A stretch of DNA of 14,169 bases, from positions 1 to 14,169 of the forward strand of contig JAPTVL010000437.1 in the NCBI GenBank assembly GCA_028065725.1. The letters run 5' to 3'. Below, piece by piece: positions 5,465-12,956 of this stretch. Origin of the DNA: Betaproteobacteria bacterium. Lineage in GTDB: Bacteria > Pseudomonadota > Gammaproteobacteria > Burkholderiales > Rhodocyclaceae. The translations under genes and the position numbers were made by a program. The notes below the pieces were generated by a model. The model saw only the letters and a list, made by a program, of their open reading frames with translations. It ran no database searches and was not told the origin of the DNA. How positions within the stretch are numbered: position 1 is the stretch's first letter; each line of letters begins with the position of its first letter.

Positions 5465-7609
5465 CTACTTGATCTTGTCGAGCGCGTCGAACACGATGCC
5501 CGGGGTCAGCAATTGCGGCAGCAAGGCCGATTTTCCTGAGCGGTCGTACAGCACGTACAGTGGCACACCGTTTCGCCCGAACTCGGCAAGCGCCTGCGTG
5601 ATGCGCTCGTCGCGACTGGTCCAATCGGCGCGCATCAGAACGACGCCATCGGCAGCGAACCGAGCGCGAACCCGATCGGTGTCCAGCACGGTTCGCTTGT
5701 TGATCTGGCAGGTCACGCACCATGCTGCGGTGAAGTCGACGAAAACCGGCTTGCCTTCGCCTTGCAGTTGAACCAGCCTCTCGCGCGAATACTCGATCCA
5801 ACCCTCGCCGAGAGCGACCCTGCCGGCTCCCGCCGTTCCCGGGCCCACTATGGACGTGAACGTCAATGCGGCGACCACTGCGCCGCTTAAAGCAACCCAG
5901 CGGAACCCGCTTGCGCCGCGCTGCGACAGTCCGAGCGCCCAGAGCGCGAAGCCGACGGCCACCAATGCGCCCAGCGCCAGCGCGACCTCGCCGGCATCGA
6001 CCTGCTGCATCAGCACCCACAGTAGCCAGACGCAGGTCGCGAACATCGGAAAGGCCATGAGCTGCTTGAAGATATCCATCCAGCGCCCCGGTCGCGGCAA
6101 GCTGACCAGCCAGCGGGGAAACAGCGTCAACAACAGGTACGGCAGCGCCATGCCCACGCCGAGCGCCGCGAAGACCGACAACGCGACAGCCGGCGGCTGC
6201 GCGATCGCATACCCGAGCGCTGCACCCATGAACGGCGCCGTGCACGGCGAAGCGACGATCACTGCCAGCACGCCGGTACCGAAGCTGCCCCGCCAGTCGG
6301 ACTTGCGCACCAGCGCGTCGGCCGCCCGTGAGTTGGCGACGCCCTGCCCGAACGTGAACTCAAACACGCTGAGCAGGTTCAGACCGATGACGAAGAACAG
6401 AACGGTCAACGCTGCGATCACCCACGGCGTTTGCAGCTGAAAGCCCCAGCCGAGCACTTCGCCGGTCTGTTGCAGGGCGAGCAGCAAGGCAGCTAGCAGC
6501 ACGAACGAAAGCACGACGCCGGCCGTGAACGCAAGTCCATGCGCGGCCAGCGAACCGGATTGCGTGCGGTGTTTCGAAAGCCCGATCAGCTTCAGCGACA
6601 GCACCGGGAACACGCAGGGCATCAGATTCAGGATCAGGCCGCCCAGAAGCGCGCCGCCGAACGCAATCAGCAGCGTCATTGAAGCTGAGCTGCCGGCTGG
6701 ATCCTTGCCCGCGGTCTCGAAGGCGCTCGCTGCGATCACACCAGAAGAAACCGGCGCCTCGACTGTTGCGGTCCACCCGTTCGGAACGGCCGGCCCGCCG
6801 TTGGCGACGATCACGCCCCTCAGTGTCTTGAAATCGGGCGCGGCCGCCGTCGCCGCGGTCAGGTACACGACAGTCTGCGTCCCTTCGCGCTTGAGGATCT
6901 GCGCTGCAGACGGTTCGATGTGGGCTTCTTCCAGCGGATAGAACTCGACGCGGTCCACCCTGCGGTCGCTTGGCAAGGCCAGCGCCAGCCGGAGCCGCTT
7001 GCCGTCGAGCGTGGCCTGCGCCTCGGCGCCGGCCAGCGGCTGCGGAACCAAAGCGCGGGTCGCCGCGAACAGGCTCGCTGCGGCAGAAGGCTTGGCAGAC
7101 TCGCGGACGGGCAGCGTTAGGCTCAACGTCGCTCCGCTCGGAATACAGACGTCCTTGCATTCGAGCCAATTCGCCTTCGCCCCGGCCCGCACCGTAACGA
7201 AGCCGCCCGTCGCCAGATTCTGCGGGACGCTCAACGTGGTCAGCAGCATCGTTTCGGCCTTGTAGCCGAAGTTCACCATCGGCCCAAGCGGCAGCCGTTG
7301 CGGATGCGGCCATTCGATCGGCCCCGCACTGAAGCCCGGCGGCAGCTCCCACGCAATCTGGGTCGGCAATCCGGCATCGCCGGGAACCTGCCAATATGTG
7401 TACCAGCCGCCGGACGGCACGAGCCTCAGGCCGACCACCAGGGGCTGGCCCGGCACCACCGCATCCGTCGCCGCAAGCAGTTCACTCTTGATGTTCGCCG
7501 CGGGCGCACCGAAGCGAAGAAGCGATTCGATCTGCGCAGCCGCAGACGAAACCAGCCCGAAGGCGATTGCGAGCGAACAAAAAACGGATCTCACCCGTGT
7601 GGGCAGCAT
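5465..7609 (-). CDS. ScsB/DsbD-type transmembrane thiol:disulfide interchange protein
   Basis: A 714-residue inner-membrane reductase that carries electrons from cytosolic thioredoxin to periplasmic thiol proteins. A signal peptide (about 1-25, ending SAAAQ) leads into an N-terminal alpha domain with the ScsB-like Cys151-x3-Cys155 (WLECKDVC). About eight membrane helices (311-590) carry the paired cysteines Cys332 (LMPCVFPV) and Cys456 (ASPCTAPF). The C-terminal thioredoxin domain has Cys631-Val-Thr-Cys634 (AAWCVTC) and cis-Pro in NGVPLY. All six redox cysteines are present, so it should be active. CAGGAG on the minus strand (7619-7624) precedes the ATG. It is transcribed divergently from the CadC-like operon, whose thioredoxin and alpha-domain proteins are natural partners. 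ScsB is favoured over housekeeping DsbD because of the CxxxC alpha domain. Confidence 0.92.
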   Translation of the reverse strand: MLPTRVRSVFCSLAIAFGLVSSAAAQIESLLRFGAPAANIKSELLAATDAVVPGQPLVVGLRLVPSGGWYTYWQVPGDAGLPTQIAWELPPGFSAGPIEWPHPQRLPLGPMVNFGYKAETMLLTTLSVPQNLATGGFVTVRAGAKANWLECKDVCIPSGATLSLTLPVRESAKPSAAASLFAATRALVPQPLAGAEAQATLDGKRLRLALALPSDRRVDRVEFYPLEEAHIEPSAAQILKREGTQTVVYLTAATAAAPDFKTLRGVIVANGGPAVPNGWTATVEAPVSSGVIAASAFETAGKDPAGSSASMTLLIAFGGALLGGLILNLMPCVFPVLSLKLIGLSKHRTQSGSLAAHGLAFTAGVVLSFVLLAALLLALQQTGEVLGWGFQLQTPWVIAALTVLFFVIGLNLLSVFEFTFGQGVANSRAADALVRKSDWRGSFGTGVLAVIVASPCTAPFMGAALGYAIAQPPAVALSVFAALGVGMALPYLLLTLFPRWLVSLPRPGRWMDIFKQLMAFPMFATCVWLLWVLMQQVDAGEVALALGALVAVGFALWALGLSQRGASGFRWVALSGAVVAALTFTSIVGPGTAGAGRVALGEGWIEYSRERLVQLQGEGKPVFVDFTAAWCVTCQINKRTVLDTDRVRARFAADGVVLMRADWTSRDERITQALAEFGRNGVPLYVLYDRSGKSALLPQLLTPGIVFDALDKIK

Positions 7610-7764
7610 GATGACGGACTCCTGTCGTGTTTTATGGCTCGGTGACGGGTCGCCCTGTGGCGAATTGGCAAGGTAATCTGATCATCGATGCCGGTTTGGT
7701 TTCAGCGTACGCGCCCTGCAGCAGGACGCGTCGGCGCGATTTTTCCGTTTTCGCAGACGACCCC

Positions 7765-7793
7765 TTGTACCTAGGCTGGTTTCACTATATCAT
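7765..7793 (+). promoter_or_regulatory. Candidate promoter of the CadC-like operon
   Basis: TTGTAC (7765-7770) and TATCAT (7788-7793) are spaced by 17 bases, placing transcription initiation near 7800, about 24 bases before the GTG start. An imperfect 12-base dyad, ATT-t-TCGA-c-AAT, follows directly at 7792-7803 and could be an ArsR-type operator over the start region. The rest of the 7610-7823 divergent intergenic region contains no clear minus-strand promoter for the dsbD-like gene by eye. Confidence 0.45.
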
Positions 7794-7823
7794 TTTCGAC
7801 AATGTCTAAATTGGATTCCTAAC

Positions 7824-8207
7824 GTGGCCACTTCCGCCAAGGTAATCGTCAGCCCAGTCTGCAACGTGACCTGCTTCGAGCAGGAGAAGGTCGCGCGAAT
7901 CAAGGCCGAACTAGCCAAAGAGGAACAACTGCTGCCCCAGCTCGCCGAACTCTACAAGCTGCTGGGCAACGTCACCCGGCTCAAGATCCTGCTGGCGCTC
8001 GCCCAGGGCGAGTTGTGCGTGTGCGACGTGGCCCATGTGCTCGGGCTCACCGTCGCGGCGACCTCCCATCAATTGAAGCTGCTGCGCGACCAAGGCTGGC
8101 TCGCCATGCGCAACGACGGCAAGATGGTCTATTACCGGCTGCACAGCGAGGGACTGCTGAAGGCGCTCAAGGGCGACTTCTGCCTGCTGGAGCAGCGACT
8201 CGCGTGA
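7824..8207 (+). CDS. CadC-type ArsR-family metal-sensing repressor
   Basis: A 127-residue winged-helix repressor with the full CadC thiolate site. Cys13 and Cys17 lie in the N-terminal arm (VCNVTCFEQEKVARI, matching CadC TCEIFCYDEEKVNRI), and Cys65 and Cys67 in helix 3 (ELCVCDVAHVLGLT). In CadC these four cysteines bind Cd, Pb or Bi and release the operator. The recognition helix is TVAATSHQLKLL and the wing is NDGKMVYYRL. The start is GTG with only a weak ribosome binding site (GGA at 7813-7815); no ATG is available that keeps the N-terminal cysteines. The last codons overlap the next gene's GTG (GTGA). It is first in the seven-gene operon and probably represses it, and perhaps the divergent dsbD-like gene. 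Confidence 0.9.
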   Translation: MATSAKVIVSPVCNVTCFEQEKVARIKAELAKEEQLLPQLAELYKLLGNVTRLKILLALAQGELCVCDVAHVLGLTVAATSHQLKLLRDQGWLAMRNDGKMVYYRLHSEGLLKALKGDFCLLEQRLA

Positions 8208-9379
8208 ACGCGTCGGCCATCGAAAACCCTGCGCTGGAAGTCGTGCGGCAGGAACTGGGCAGCGCGATGGCGGCCACCAAGTGCCATCGCTGCGGTTGCT
8301 ACCAGGATACGGTACAGGCGCTTGCCAGCTCGTCTGTCCTGCCGGCGATTCTTGCGTCACAACTCGCCGAGGCGCGTGCCTTGTTCGAACCGAAGCGCTA
8401 CGACTGCCTGGGCTGCGAGGTCTGCTGGCCGGCCTTGGTCATCAACGCCGCCGCCGAGCTCGACCCGGCACTGGCCGAAGCCAGCCACTGCGCCACCGAG
8501 GCACCCGAGGAACGCGCCGGCTGGCCGCCGCTGCCCGGGGACTACCGGGTGCTGCGCTTCCAGGCCCCAGTGGCGGTGTGCACCCTCAACTCCGATGATT
8601 TGATCCTGCGGCTTGCCGCCGCGCGCCCGCCCGGCTTGTCCATCGTCGGCAGCCTACACACGGAGAACCTGGGCATCGAGCACCTGATTCGCAACCTGCT
8701 GCCCAATCCGCATGTGCGTTTCCTTGTGGTCTGCGGGGAAGACACGCGTAAGGCCATCGGCCACCTGCCGGGGCAGTCCCTGGTCAGCCTGATGCGCGAG
8801 GGGCTGGAGGAGAGCGGGCGCATCCGCGGCGCCCAGGGCAAACGTCCCATCCTCAAGAACGTGGGCCGTGAGCAGGTCGAGGCCTTCCGCCGCCGGCTGC
8901 AGGTGATAGACCTGATCGGGACGACCGATCTCGATGCGCTCACCAGCAGCATCGCCGAGGCCGCCGCGAACGATCCCGGCCCGGCGGAGGCAATCACAAC
9001 CGAAGCGCCCGTGGTACCCGTTCTGCATGCCGTGGAGCCGCAGCGCCTCGTCTCCGACCTGGCCGGCTATGTGGTGATCTACCCGGACTGGCGGCGGCAC
9101 CTCCTAGTGCTGGAGCATTACGCCAACAACGGCGTGCTCACCCGCGTGATCGAGGGCGGTACGCCGACGGCCCTCTACAGCACGGTCATCGCCGAGGGGC
9201 TGATTAGCCGGCTCGACCACGCCGCCTACCTGGGGCGGGAACTGGCGCGCGCCCAGCATGCCCTGGTCACCGGGGAGGACTACGTGCAGGACCGTGCCCC
9301 GGGCGAAGAAGACGCTGCATCACCGGCCTGTTCCGGCGACAGTTGCACTTGTACGACATCGGCCTCAGGCGTCCGATGA
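8204..9379 (+). CDS. Cysteine-cluster / MtrA-like corrinoid-binding / DUF4346-like fusion protein
   Basis: A 391-residue soluble protein in three parts. First, a cysteine-rich N-terminus with CxxCxC (Cys27, 30, 32) and CxxCxxC (Cys68, 71, 74), able to bind metal or an Fe-S cluster. Second, residues about 112-260 follow MtrA, the cobalamin-carrying subunit of methanogen tetrahydromethanopterin:CoM methyltransferase: VAVCTL, HTENLGIE (152-159), NPHVRFLVVCGE, GHLPGQ, RIRGAQGKRPILKN and QVIDLIG. His152 lies in the motif holding the cobalt-coordinating histidine as I recall it. Third, residues about 280-362 resemble DUF4346 (AGYVVIYPDWR, LISRLDHAAYLGREL). A short tail carries Cys376, 381 and 383. 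The membrane anchor of archaeal MtrA is absent. GTG start, coupled by a 4-base overlap to the CadC-like gene. Possible roles are corrinoid-linked methyl or metal transfer, or metal/cofactor binding; unproven. Confidence 0.75.
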   Translation: MNASAIENPALEVVRQELGSAMAATKCHRCGCYQDTVQALASSSVLPAILASQLAEARALFEPKRYDCLGCEVCWPALVINAAAELDPALAEASHCATEAPEERAGWPPLPGDYRVLRFQAPVAVCTLNSDDLILRLAAARPPGLSIVGSLHTENLGIEHLIRNLLPNPHVRFLVVCGEDTRKAIGHLPGQSLVSLMREGLEESGRIRGAQGKRPILKNVGREQVEAFRRRLQVIDLIGTTDLDALTSSIAEAAANDPGPAEAITTEAPVVPVLHAVEPQRLVSDLAGYVVIYPDWRRHLLVLEHYANNGVLTRVIEGGTPTALYSTVIAEGLISRLDHAAYLGRELARAQHALVTGEDYVQDRAPGEEDAASPACSGDSCTCTTSASGVR

Positions 9380-9401
9380 GAACGTCAAAGGAGTCAAGAA
9401 A

Positions 9402-9842
9402 ATGAAGCAAGCCATCGTTTCAATCGTCGTGGGCGCCGCGTTGCTGGCCGGCGCTGTGCCCTGGGCCGGCAGCGGCCTCGCCCACGCCGGCCTGCCCGAC
9501 CTGTTCGGCAAGGCGCAACCCCCATTGCCGAAAGGCGCTTTGCAGGTGCAGGACCTGGAGGCCGATCCGAAAGGCTATACCGGCCGCATTCTGGTGCGCG
9601 GCGTCGTCGCGAAAGTCTCGCCCTACGACCCGCAACTGTTCGCCCTGATCGACTCGCGCGAAGCGCGGGTCTGCCAGGACCTGCAGTGCGCCAAGTATTA
9701 CCTGCCAATCAAGGTCAAGGACGCCAAGCTCAAGCCCTGGGATGAACTCAACGTGCGCGGCACGATGGCTGAAGATTCCGCCAGGAAGCTCATCTATCTT
9801 CAAGCCGACTCGGTCGAGAATCTGGGGCCGATCAAGAAATGA
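9402..9842 (+). CDS. Exported OB-fold-like protein with a CxxxxC motif
   Basis: A 146-residue protein with a Sec signal peptide (residues 1-29, cut after AHA). The mature part, about 117 residues, is rich in beta-strand patterns resembling an OB-fold: LQVQDLEADPKGYTGRI, ILVRGVVAKVSP, FALIDSRE, YYLPIKV, ELNVRGTMA, KLIYLQADSV. Cys91 and Cys96 (CQDLQC) could form a disulfide or bind metal. AAAGGAG (9387-9393) fixes the ATG at 9402. Its stop overlaps the permease start (ATGA), implying a direct link with the ABC transporter, perhaps as a periplasmic or membrane-associated substrate chaperone. The fold is judged from strand pattern only. It is not CcmE: I see no HxxxY haem motif. Confidence 0.6.
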   Translation: MKQAIVSIVVGAALLAGAVPWAGSGLAHAGLPDLFGKAQPPLPKGALQVQDLEADPKGYTGRILVRGVVAKVSPYDPQLFALIDSREARVCQDLQCAKYYLPIKVKDAKLKPWDELNVRGTMAEDSARKLIYLQADSVENLGPIKK

Positions 9843-11002
9843 ACCTCGGCAAACTGGTCTGGCGCAACCTGCTGCGCCGACGCGGGCGTTTCATCTTCAC
9901 CTTGGCCGGGGTGAGCGTCGGCATGGCGGCCTTCGTCGCTCTGATGACCATCGGACAAGGCCTGACCGGCGAAATCAGGAAACAGGCCCAGGGCTTGGGT
10001 GCCAATCTGGTGGTCACGCCCAAGGGCTGGTGTGCCTATGAGCAAATCTCGGTGCTCACCGGGGAGCAACTGCCCGAGGCGATTCCGATGTCCGAGCTGG
10101 AAAAGATTCGCACCGTGCCCGGGGTCGGGAGTGCTGTTCCCTATCTCAACGAGAAGACCGCATTCCGCAACCAGCCCGTGCCGGTGATCGGCATTTGGCC
10201 CGAGCCAATGCGCACACTGCAGAAATGGACGGTCGAGTCCGGGCGCTATTTCAACGCCCCGGATGAGCGCGGCGTCGTCATCGGTGCAGCCATCGCCAAA
10301 CAGTTCCAGCTCAAGCCGGGCGACGAATTCACGGTGCGCGGCAAGCCGCTGCCGGTGATCGGGGTGCTGCGCGAAGCCGGCACCAAGGACGACATCGCCA
10401 CCTTCATTCCGCTGCCCCTTGGCCAGCAGATTTACGAGGTCGAGGACAAGGTGTCGTTCATCGCGGTCCAGGTGACCGACCTCGAACAACTGGAAGCGGT
10501 GAGTCTCAACATCCAGGAAGTCGCCAACGTCGCGGTGGTTTCCGACAAGCAATTGTTGGCTTCGATCCTGTCCATCGTCGGCACCGTCAGCGCGGCGATG
10601 CAGGCGGTGGCAGCGGTGGGCGTGCTAGCCGCCGCCTTCGGCATTGTCAATACCTTGCTCACCGCCGTTTACGAGCGTCGGCGTGAGATCGGCATCCTGC
10701 AGGCCCTCGGCAGTCCCCGGCGCACACTGTTCCTGGCGTTCATGCTCGAATCCGGGCTCTATGGCCTGCTCGGCGGCCTCCTGGGTACGGCCCTGGGTCT
10801 CCTTGGCGCCTGGCTGTTCGGCCCTGCACTCACCGACAACGCCTTCACCGCCTCGCTCCGCCAGTCGCCGACGCCGGTACTCGACGAGGCAACACTCCTC
10901 TTCACGCTGACGCTCTCGGTGGGCCTCGCGCTGCTCGCCGGTCTCTACCCGGCGTATCGGGCAGCCCAGCTTTCGCCGGTGGAGGCCATGCGCCATGTCT
11001 GA
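9839..11002 (+). CDS. ABC transporter permease, MacB/FtsX family
   Basis: A 387-residue inner-membrane protein with MacB architecture. Helix 1 is at about 19-40, followed by a large periplasmic domain (45-240) and three helices (about 243-275, 297-327, 352-373) forming the FtsX domain. The coupling region reads NTLLTAVYERRREIGILQALG (split: NTLLTAV, then YERRREIGILQALG), typical of the family, and the C-terminus ends AAQLSPVEAMRHV. A single periplasmic Cys65 is present. MacB-type transporters use ATP to move or release periplasmic substrates, or transmit force to partners, and need not carry solutes through the membrane. The ATG overlaps the preceding stop; the stop overlaps the ATPase start by 8 bases. 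No membrane-fusion (MacA) or outer-membrane partner is encoded nearby, so the exported OB-fold protein may take that place. Confidence 0.9.
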   Translation: MNLGKLVWRNLLRRRGRFIFTLAGVSVGMAAFVALMTIGQGLTGEIRKQAQGLGANLVVTPKGWCAYEQISVLTGEQLPEAIPMSELEKIRTVPGVGSAVPYLNEKTAFRNQPVPVIGIWPEPMRTLQKWTVESGRYFNAPDERGVVIGAAIAKQFQLKPGDEFTVRGKPLPVIGVLREAGTKDDIATFIPLPLGQQIYEVEDKVSFIAVQVTDLEQLEAVSLNIQEVANVAVVSDKQLLASILSIVGTVSAAMQAVAAVGVLAAAFGIVNTLLTAVYERRREIGILQALGSPRRTLFLAFMLESGLYGLLGGLLGTALGLLGAWLFGPALTDNAFTASLRQSPTPVLDEATLLFTLTLSVGLALLAGLYPAYRAAQLSPVEAMRHV

Positions 11003-11684
11003 GACTGTCATCAAGCTGGAAAGCGTCCGTAAAACCTACGGGAGCGGCGCCGCCACGACGAATGCGGTCTCGGACATCTCGATGACCGTAGAACGCGGCA
11101 CCTGGGTCGCGATCATGGGACCCTCCGGTCACGGCAAGAGCACACTGCTGCAACTCATCGGCGGCCTGGACCGCCCGAGCGCCGGCCGCATCATGCTGGA
11201 CAGCGCGGAGATCGGCAGCCTCGACGCCACTAAACTGGCGGCGGTGCGCGGCCGGAAGATCGGCTTCGTGTTCCAGTTCTTCAACCTGATGCCGCATCTC
11301 ACCGCCCTGGAGAACGTCGAAATCGCCCTCTGGCTCGGCGGCGCGGCCAAACGCAACGGACGCGCCCTGGAGTTGTTGGAGCATTTCGGCCTGGGCGACA
11401 AGGCCCACCACCTGCCGGGCATGCTCTCCGGCGGCCAGCAGCAGCGGGTCGCCATCGCCCGGGCGCTCGCCAACGATCCCGACATCCTGCTCATGGATGA
11501 ACCCACGGGCAACCTGGATTCCGCCGCCGAAGCCGAACTATTGAGTTTGCTGGACGGCTTGCACCAGGCCGGAAAGACGCTCCTCATGGTGACGCATAAC
11601 CCGGCGGTGGCGGCGCGATCAAAGCGCGTAATTCAGGTCAAGGACGGTCGGATCGTCGCGGATGCGAGCAATGGGACGGTATAG
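10995..11684 (+). CDS. ABC transporter ATPase, MacB/LolD family
   Basis: A 229-residue cytosolic nucleotide-binding subunit with every motif intact: Walker A GPSGHGKST (42-50), Q-loop Gln94, signature LSGGQ (144-148), Walker B ILLMDE (164-169), D-loop NLD and switch His201 (MVTHN). Length and sequence (FVFQFFNLMPHLTALENVE, DEPTGNLDS) place it with the MacB/LolD/FtsE ATPases. The overlapping start with the permease gene indicates a stoichiometric pair. It should drive the permease as a homodimer. The substrate is unknown. Confidence 0.95.
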   Translation: MSETVIKLESVRKTYGSGAATTNAVSDISMTVERGTWVAIMGPSGHGKSTLLQLIGGLDRPSAGRIMLDSAEIGSLDATKLAAVRGRKIGFVFQFFNLMPHLTALENVEIALWLGGAAKRNGRALELLEHFGLGDKAHHLPGMLSGGQQQRVAIARALANDPDILLMDEPTGNLDSAAEAELLSLLDGLHQAGKTLLMVTHNPAVAARSKRVIQVKDGRIVADASNGTV

Positions 11685-12177
11685 AGGACTTTTGCGCGGG
11701 CTGCGTTGGGCGCTGCTGGCGCTTGCGCTGGTCGCGTCTTGGCATGCGCCCGCACAAGCGGCACCCGAGTCCCCGACGTTCATCACCCTGGATGGGAAAA
11801 AGATCGGCCCCGGCGAGCTACGCGGCAAGCTTGTTCTGGTCAATTTCTGGGCGACGAGTTGCGGTATTTGCCTGCAAGAAATGCCTGACCTGATCGCCAC
11901 CTACCGCCGCTATCGAAGCCGTGGCCTGGAGGTGATCGCGGTCGCCGTGGATTACGACGAGCCGGCGCAGATTCGCGCCTATATGGCGAAGCACCAGCTG
12001 CCCTTCCCGGTGGTGTTCGACCGGGACGGCGCGCTGGCCAAGGAGTACGAAGGCGTGCGCGCCACGCCGACGACCTTCCTCATCGACCGCACGGGCAAGC
12101 GTATTTCCAAGACCGTCGGCATCATCGATTTCGACAAGCTGCGGGCCTTCCTGGAATCGGTCGGCGCGCCTGGTTGA
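11662..12177 (+). CDS. TlpA/ResA-like periplasmic thioredoxin
   Basis: A 171-residue thioredoxin-fold protein with an N-terminal signal (about residues 8-33, ending APAQA). The fold shows LVLVNFWATSCGIC with the redox pair Cys67 and Cys70 (CGIC), EMPDLIATYRRY, VIAVAVDYDE and the cis-proline segment ATPTTFLID (Pro136). TlpA/ResA proteins reduce specific periplasmic disulfides and are recharged by DsbD-type membrane proteins. The gene overlaps the ATPase end. The start may be ATG 11662 or ATG 11671; neither has a strong ribosome binding site, and the signal peptide is kept either way. The residue before the first cysteine is Ser rather than the usual Trp (WATSC), an alteration that could shift redox potential. 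Confidence 0.92.
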   Translation: MRAMGRYRGLLRGLRWALLALALVASWHAPAQAAPESPTFITLDGKKIGPGELRGKLVLVNFWATSCGICLQEMPDLIATYRRYRSRGLEVIAVAVDYDEPAQIRAYMAKHQLPFPVVFDRDGALAKEYEGVRATPTTFLIDRTGKRISKTVGIIDFDKLRAFLESVGAPG

Positions 12178-12217
12178 AACGGGGGCAACGAAAGAACTTC
12201 ACGAGAGAAATTTCACC

Positions 12218-12667
12218 ATGACTCAAACAACGACGAAACTGACGCTGCACGCTTTCCTGCTGGTGCTGCTGCCGCTCGCAGGGACCTCAATTGGCTGGGC
12301 GGCGGAGCCTTTGCCACCCGACCAGGCCTTCAAGCTGAAGGTTTCCGTTCGCGGACCGAACACCGTGATCGCCGAGCTGGTACCGGCGCCCGAGCACTAC
12401 CTGTACAAGAGCAAGGTTAGCTTCGCCCTGAAGAATGCGAGCGGCGTCATGATCCGCCAAGTGCAACTGCCGGTCGGGGAGGCGAAGAACGATCCAAACT
12501 TCGGCCCGATGGAGGTGTACCGCAAGCCGATCCAGGCAGAAATCGCCCTGGACCGGACGCCCAAGGCGAAGACTCTAACCCTGCTTGCCCGCTACCAGGG
12601 TTGCAACGAGAAGCTGGGCGTGTGCTATCCGCCGATCGATAAATCGGTGGACCTCGTGTTGCCATAG
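12218..12667 (+). CDS. Stand-alone DsbD N-terminal (alpha) domain protein, periplasmic
   Basis: A 149-residue exported protein. A signal peptide (about 1-28, ending GWA) is followed by an immunoglobulin-like DsbD alpha domain: LPPDQAFKL, PAPEHYLYKSKVSFAL, YRKPIQAEIAL and YQGCNEKLGVCYPPI. Cys129 and Cys136 (CX6C) correspond to the Cys103/Cys109 pair of E. coli DsbD, which hands electrons to periplasmic targets. The membrane and thioredoxin parts are absent by design, since the gene has its own stop and signal, so it needs a separate membrane reductase. The divergent 714-residue protein is the obvious donor. The GAGAGA ribosome binding site is somewhat distant. It is the last gene of the operon; its stop lies in a hairpin. 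Confidence 0.9.
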   Translation: MTQTTTKLTLHAFLLVLLPLAGTSIGWAAEPLPPDQAFKLKVSVRGPNTVIAELVPAPEHYLYKSKVSFALKNASGVMIRQVQLPVGEAKNDPNFGPMEVYRKPIQAEIALDRTPKAKTLTLLARYQGCNEKLGVCYPPIDKSVDLVLP

Positions 12668-12684
12668 CCCATCGCTGTGGGCTA
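12665..12684 (+). terminator. Hairpin over the operon's final stop codon
   Basis: TAGCCCA (12665-12671) and TGGGCTA (12678-12684) form a perfect 7-base stem with a six-base loop; the stem begins with the TAG stop codon. No run of T follows (the next bases are CAGGGAGG), so a classical intrinsic terminator is not shown. It could be a weak or 3'-end-stabilising structure. The rest of the gap to 12956 shows no gene or clear promoter. Confidence 0.4.
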
Positions 12685-12956
12685 CAGGGAGGAGTCGGCG
12701 GGCAGAGTGCCAACTTCGCCCCGAATGCGGCAGCAGCCGTGACGAAGCAGGCCGCTGCATCCCTTGGTGTCAAGCCTGGGCTCGAACTGTGGGTACAGGT
12801 GAAGTCTGTGGCGCTGATGGAATAAGCAAGACTGGGGCGAATCTGCTCCCCAAGCAGAGCAGAGCCAGAACCTCTTTCCCATCATCGAAGGAGAAAGCGA
12901 GGCGCAATCCGCATGAGGTGGACGCAGGCCAGGAACGGGGCGAACAGGAGGCCGCA

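Noticed and set aside
6360..7394. Minus-strand ORF of 344 codons inside the reductase gene
   Set aside because: Same strand but different frame from the DsbD-like protein; Arg-rich, no motif, a frame shadow.
5465..7609. Mercury or copper (Scs/mer) operon assignment from the ScsB-like protein
   Set aside because: No ScsA, ScsC, ScsD, MerT, MerP or MerA is present, and the neighbouring regulator is CadC-like, so a named copper or mercury operon is not supported.
9800..10552. Minus-strand ORF of 250 codons opposite the ABC permease
   Set aside because: His/Asp/Leu-rich antisense translation of a clear permease; a shadow.
7824..12667. Cytochrome c maturation (Ccm) operon
   Set aside because: Gene logic is similar, but CcmC, CcmF and CcmH are absent, the OB-fold-like protein lacks the CcmE haem motif, and the ABC permease is MacB/FtsX type rather than CcmB.
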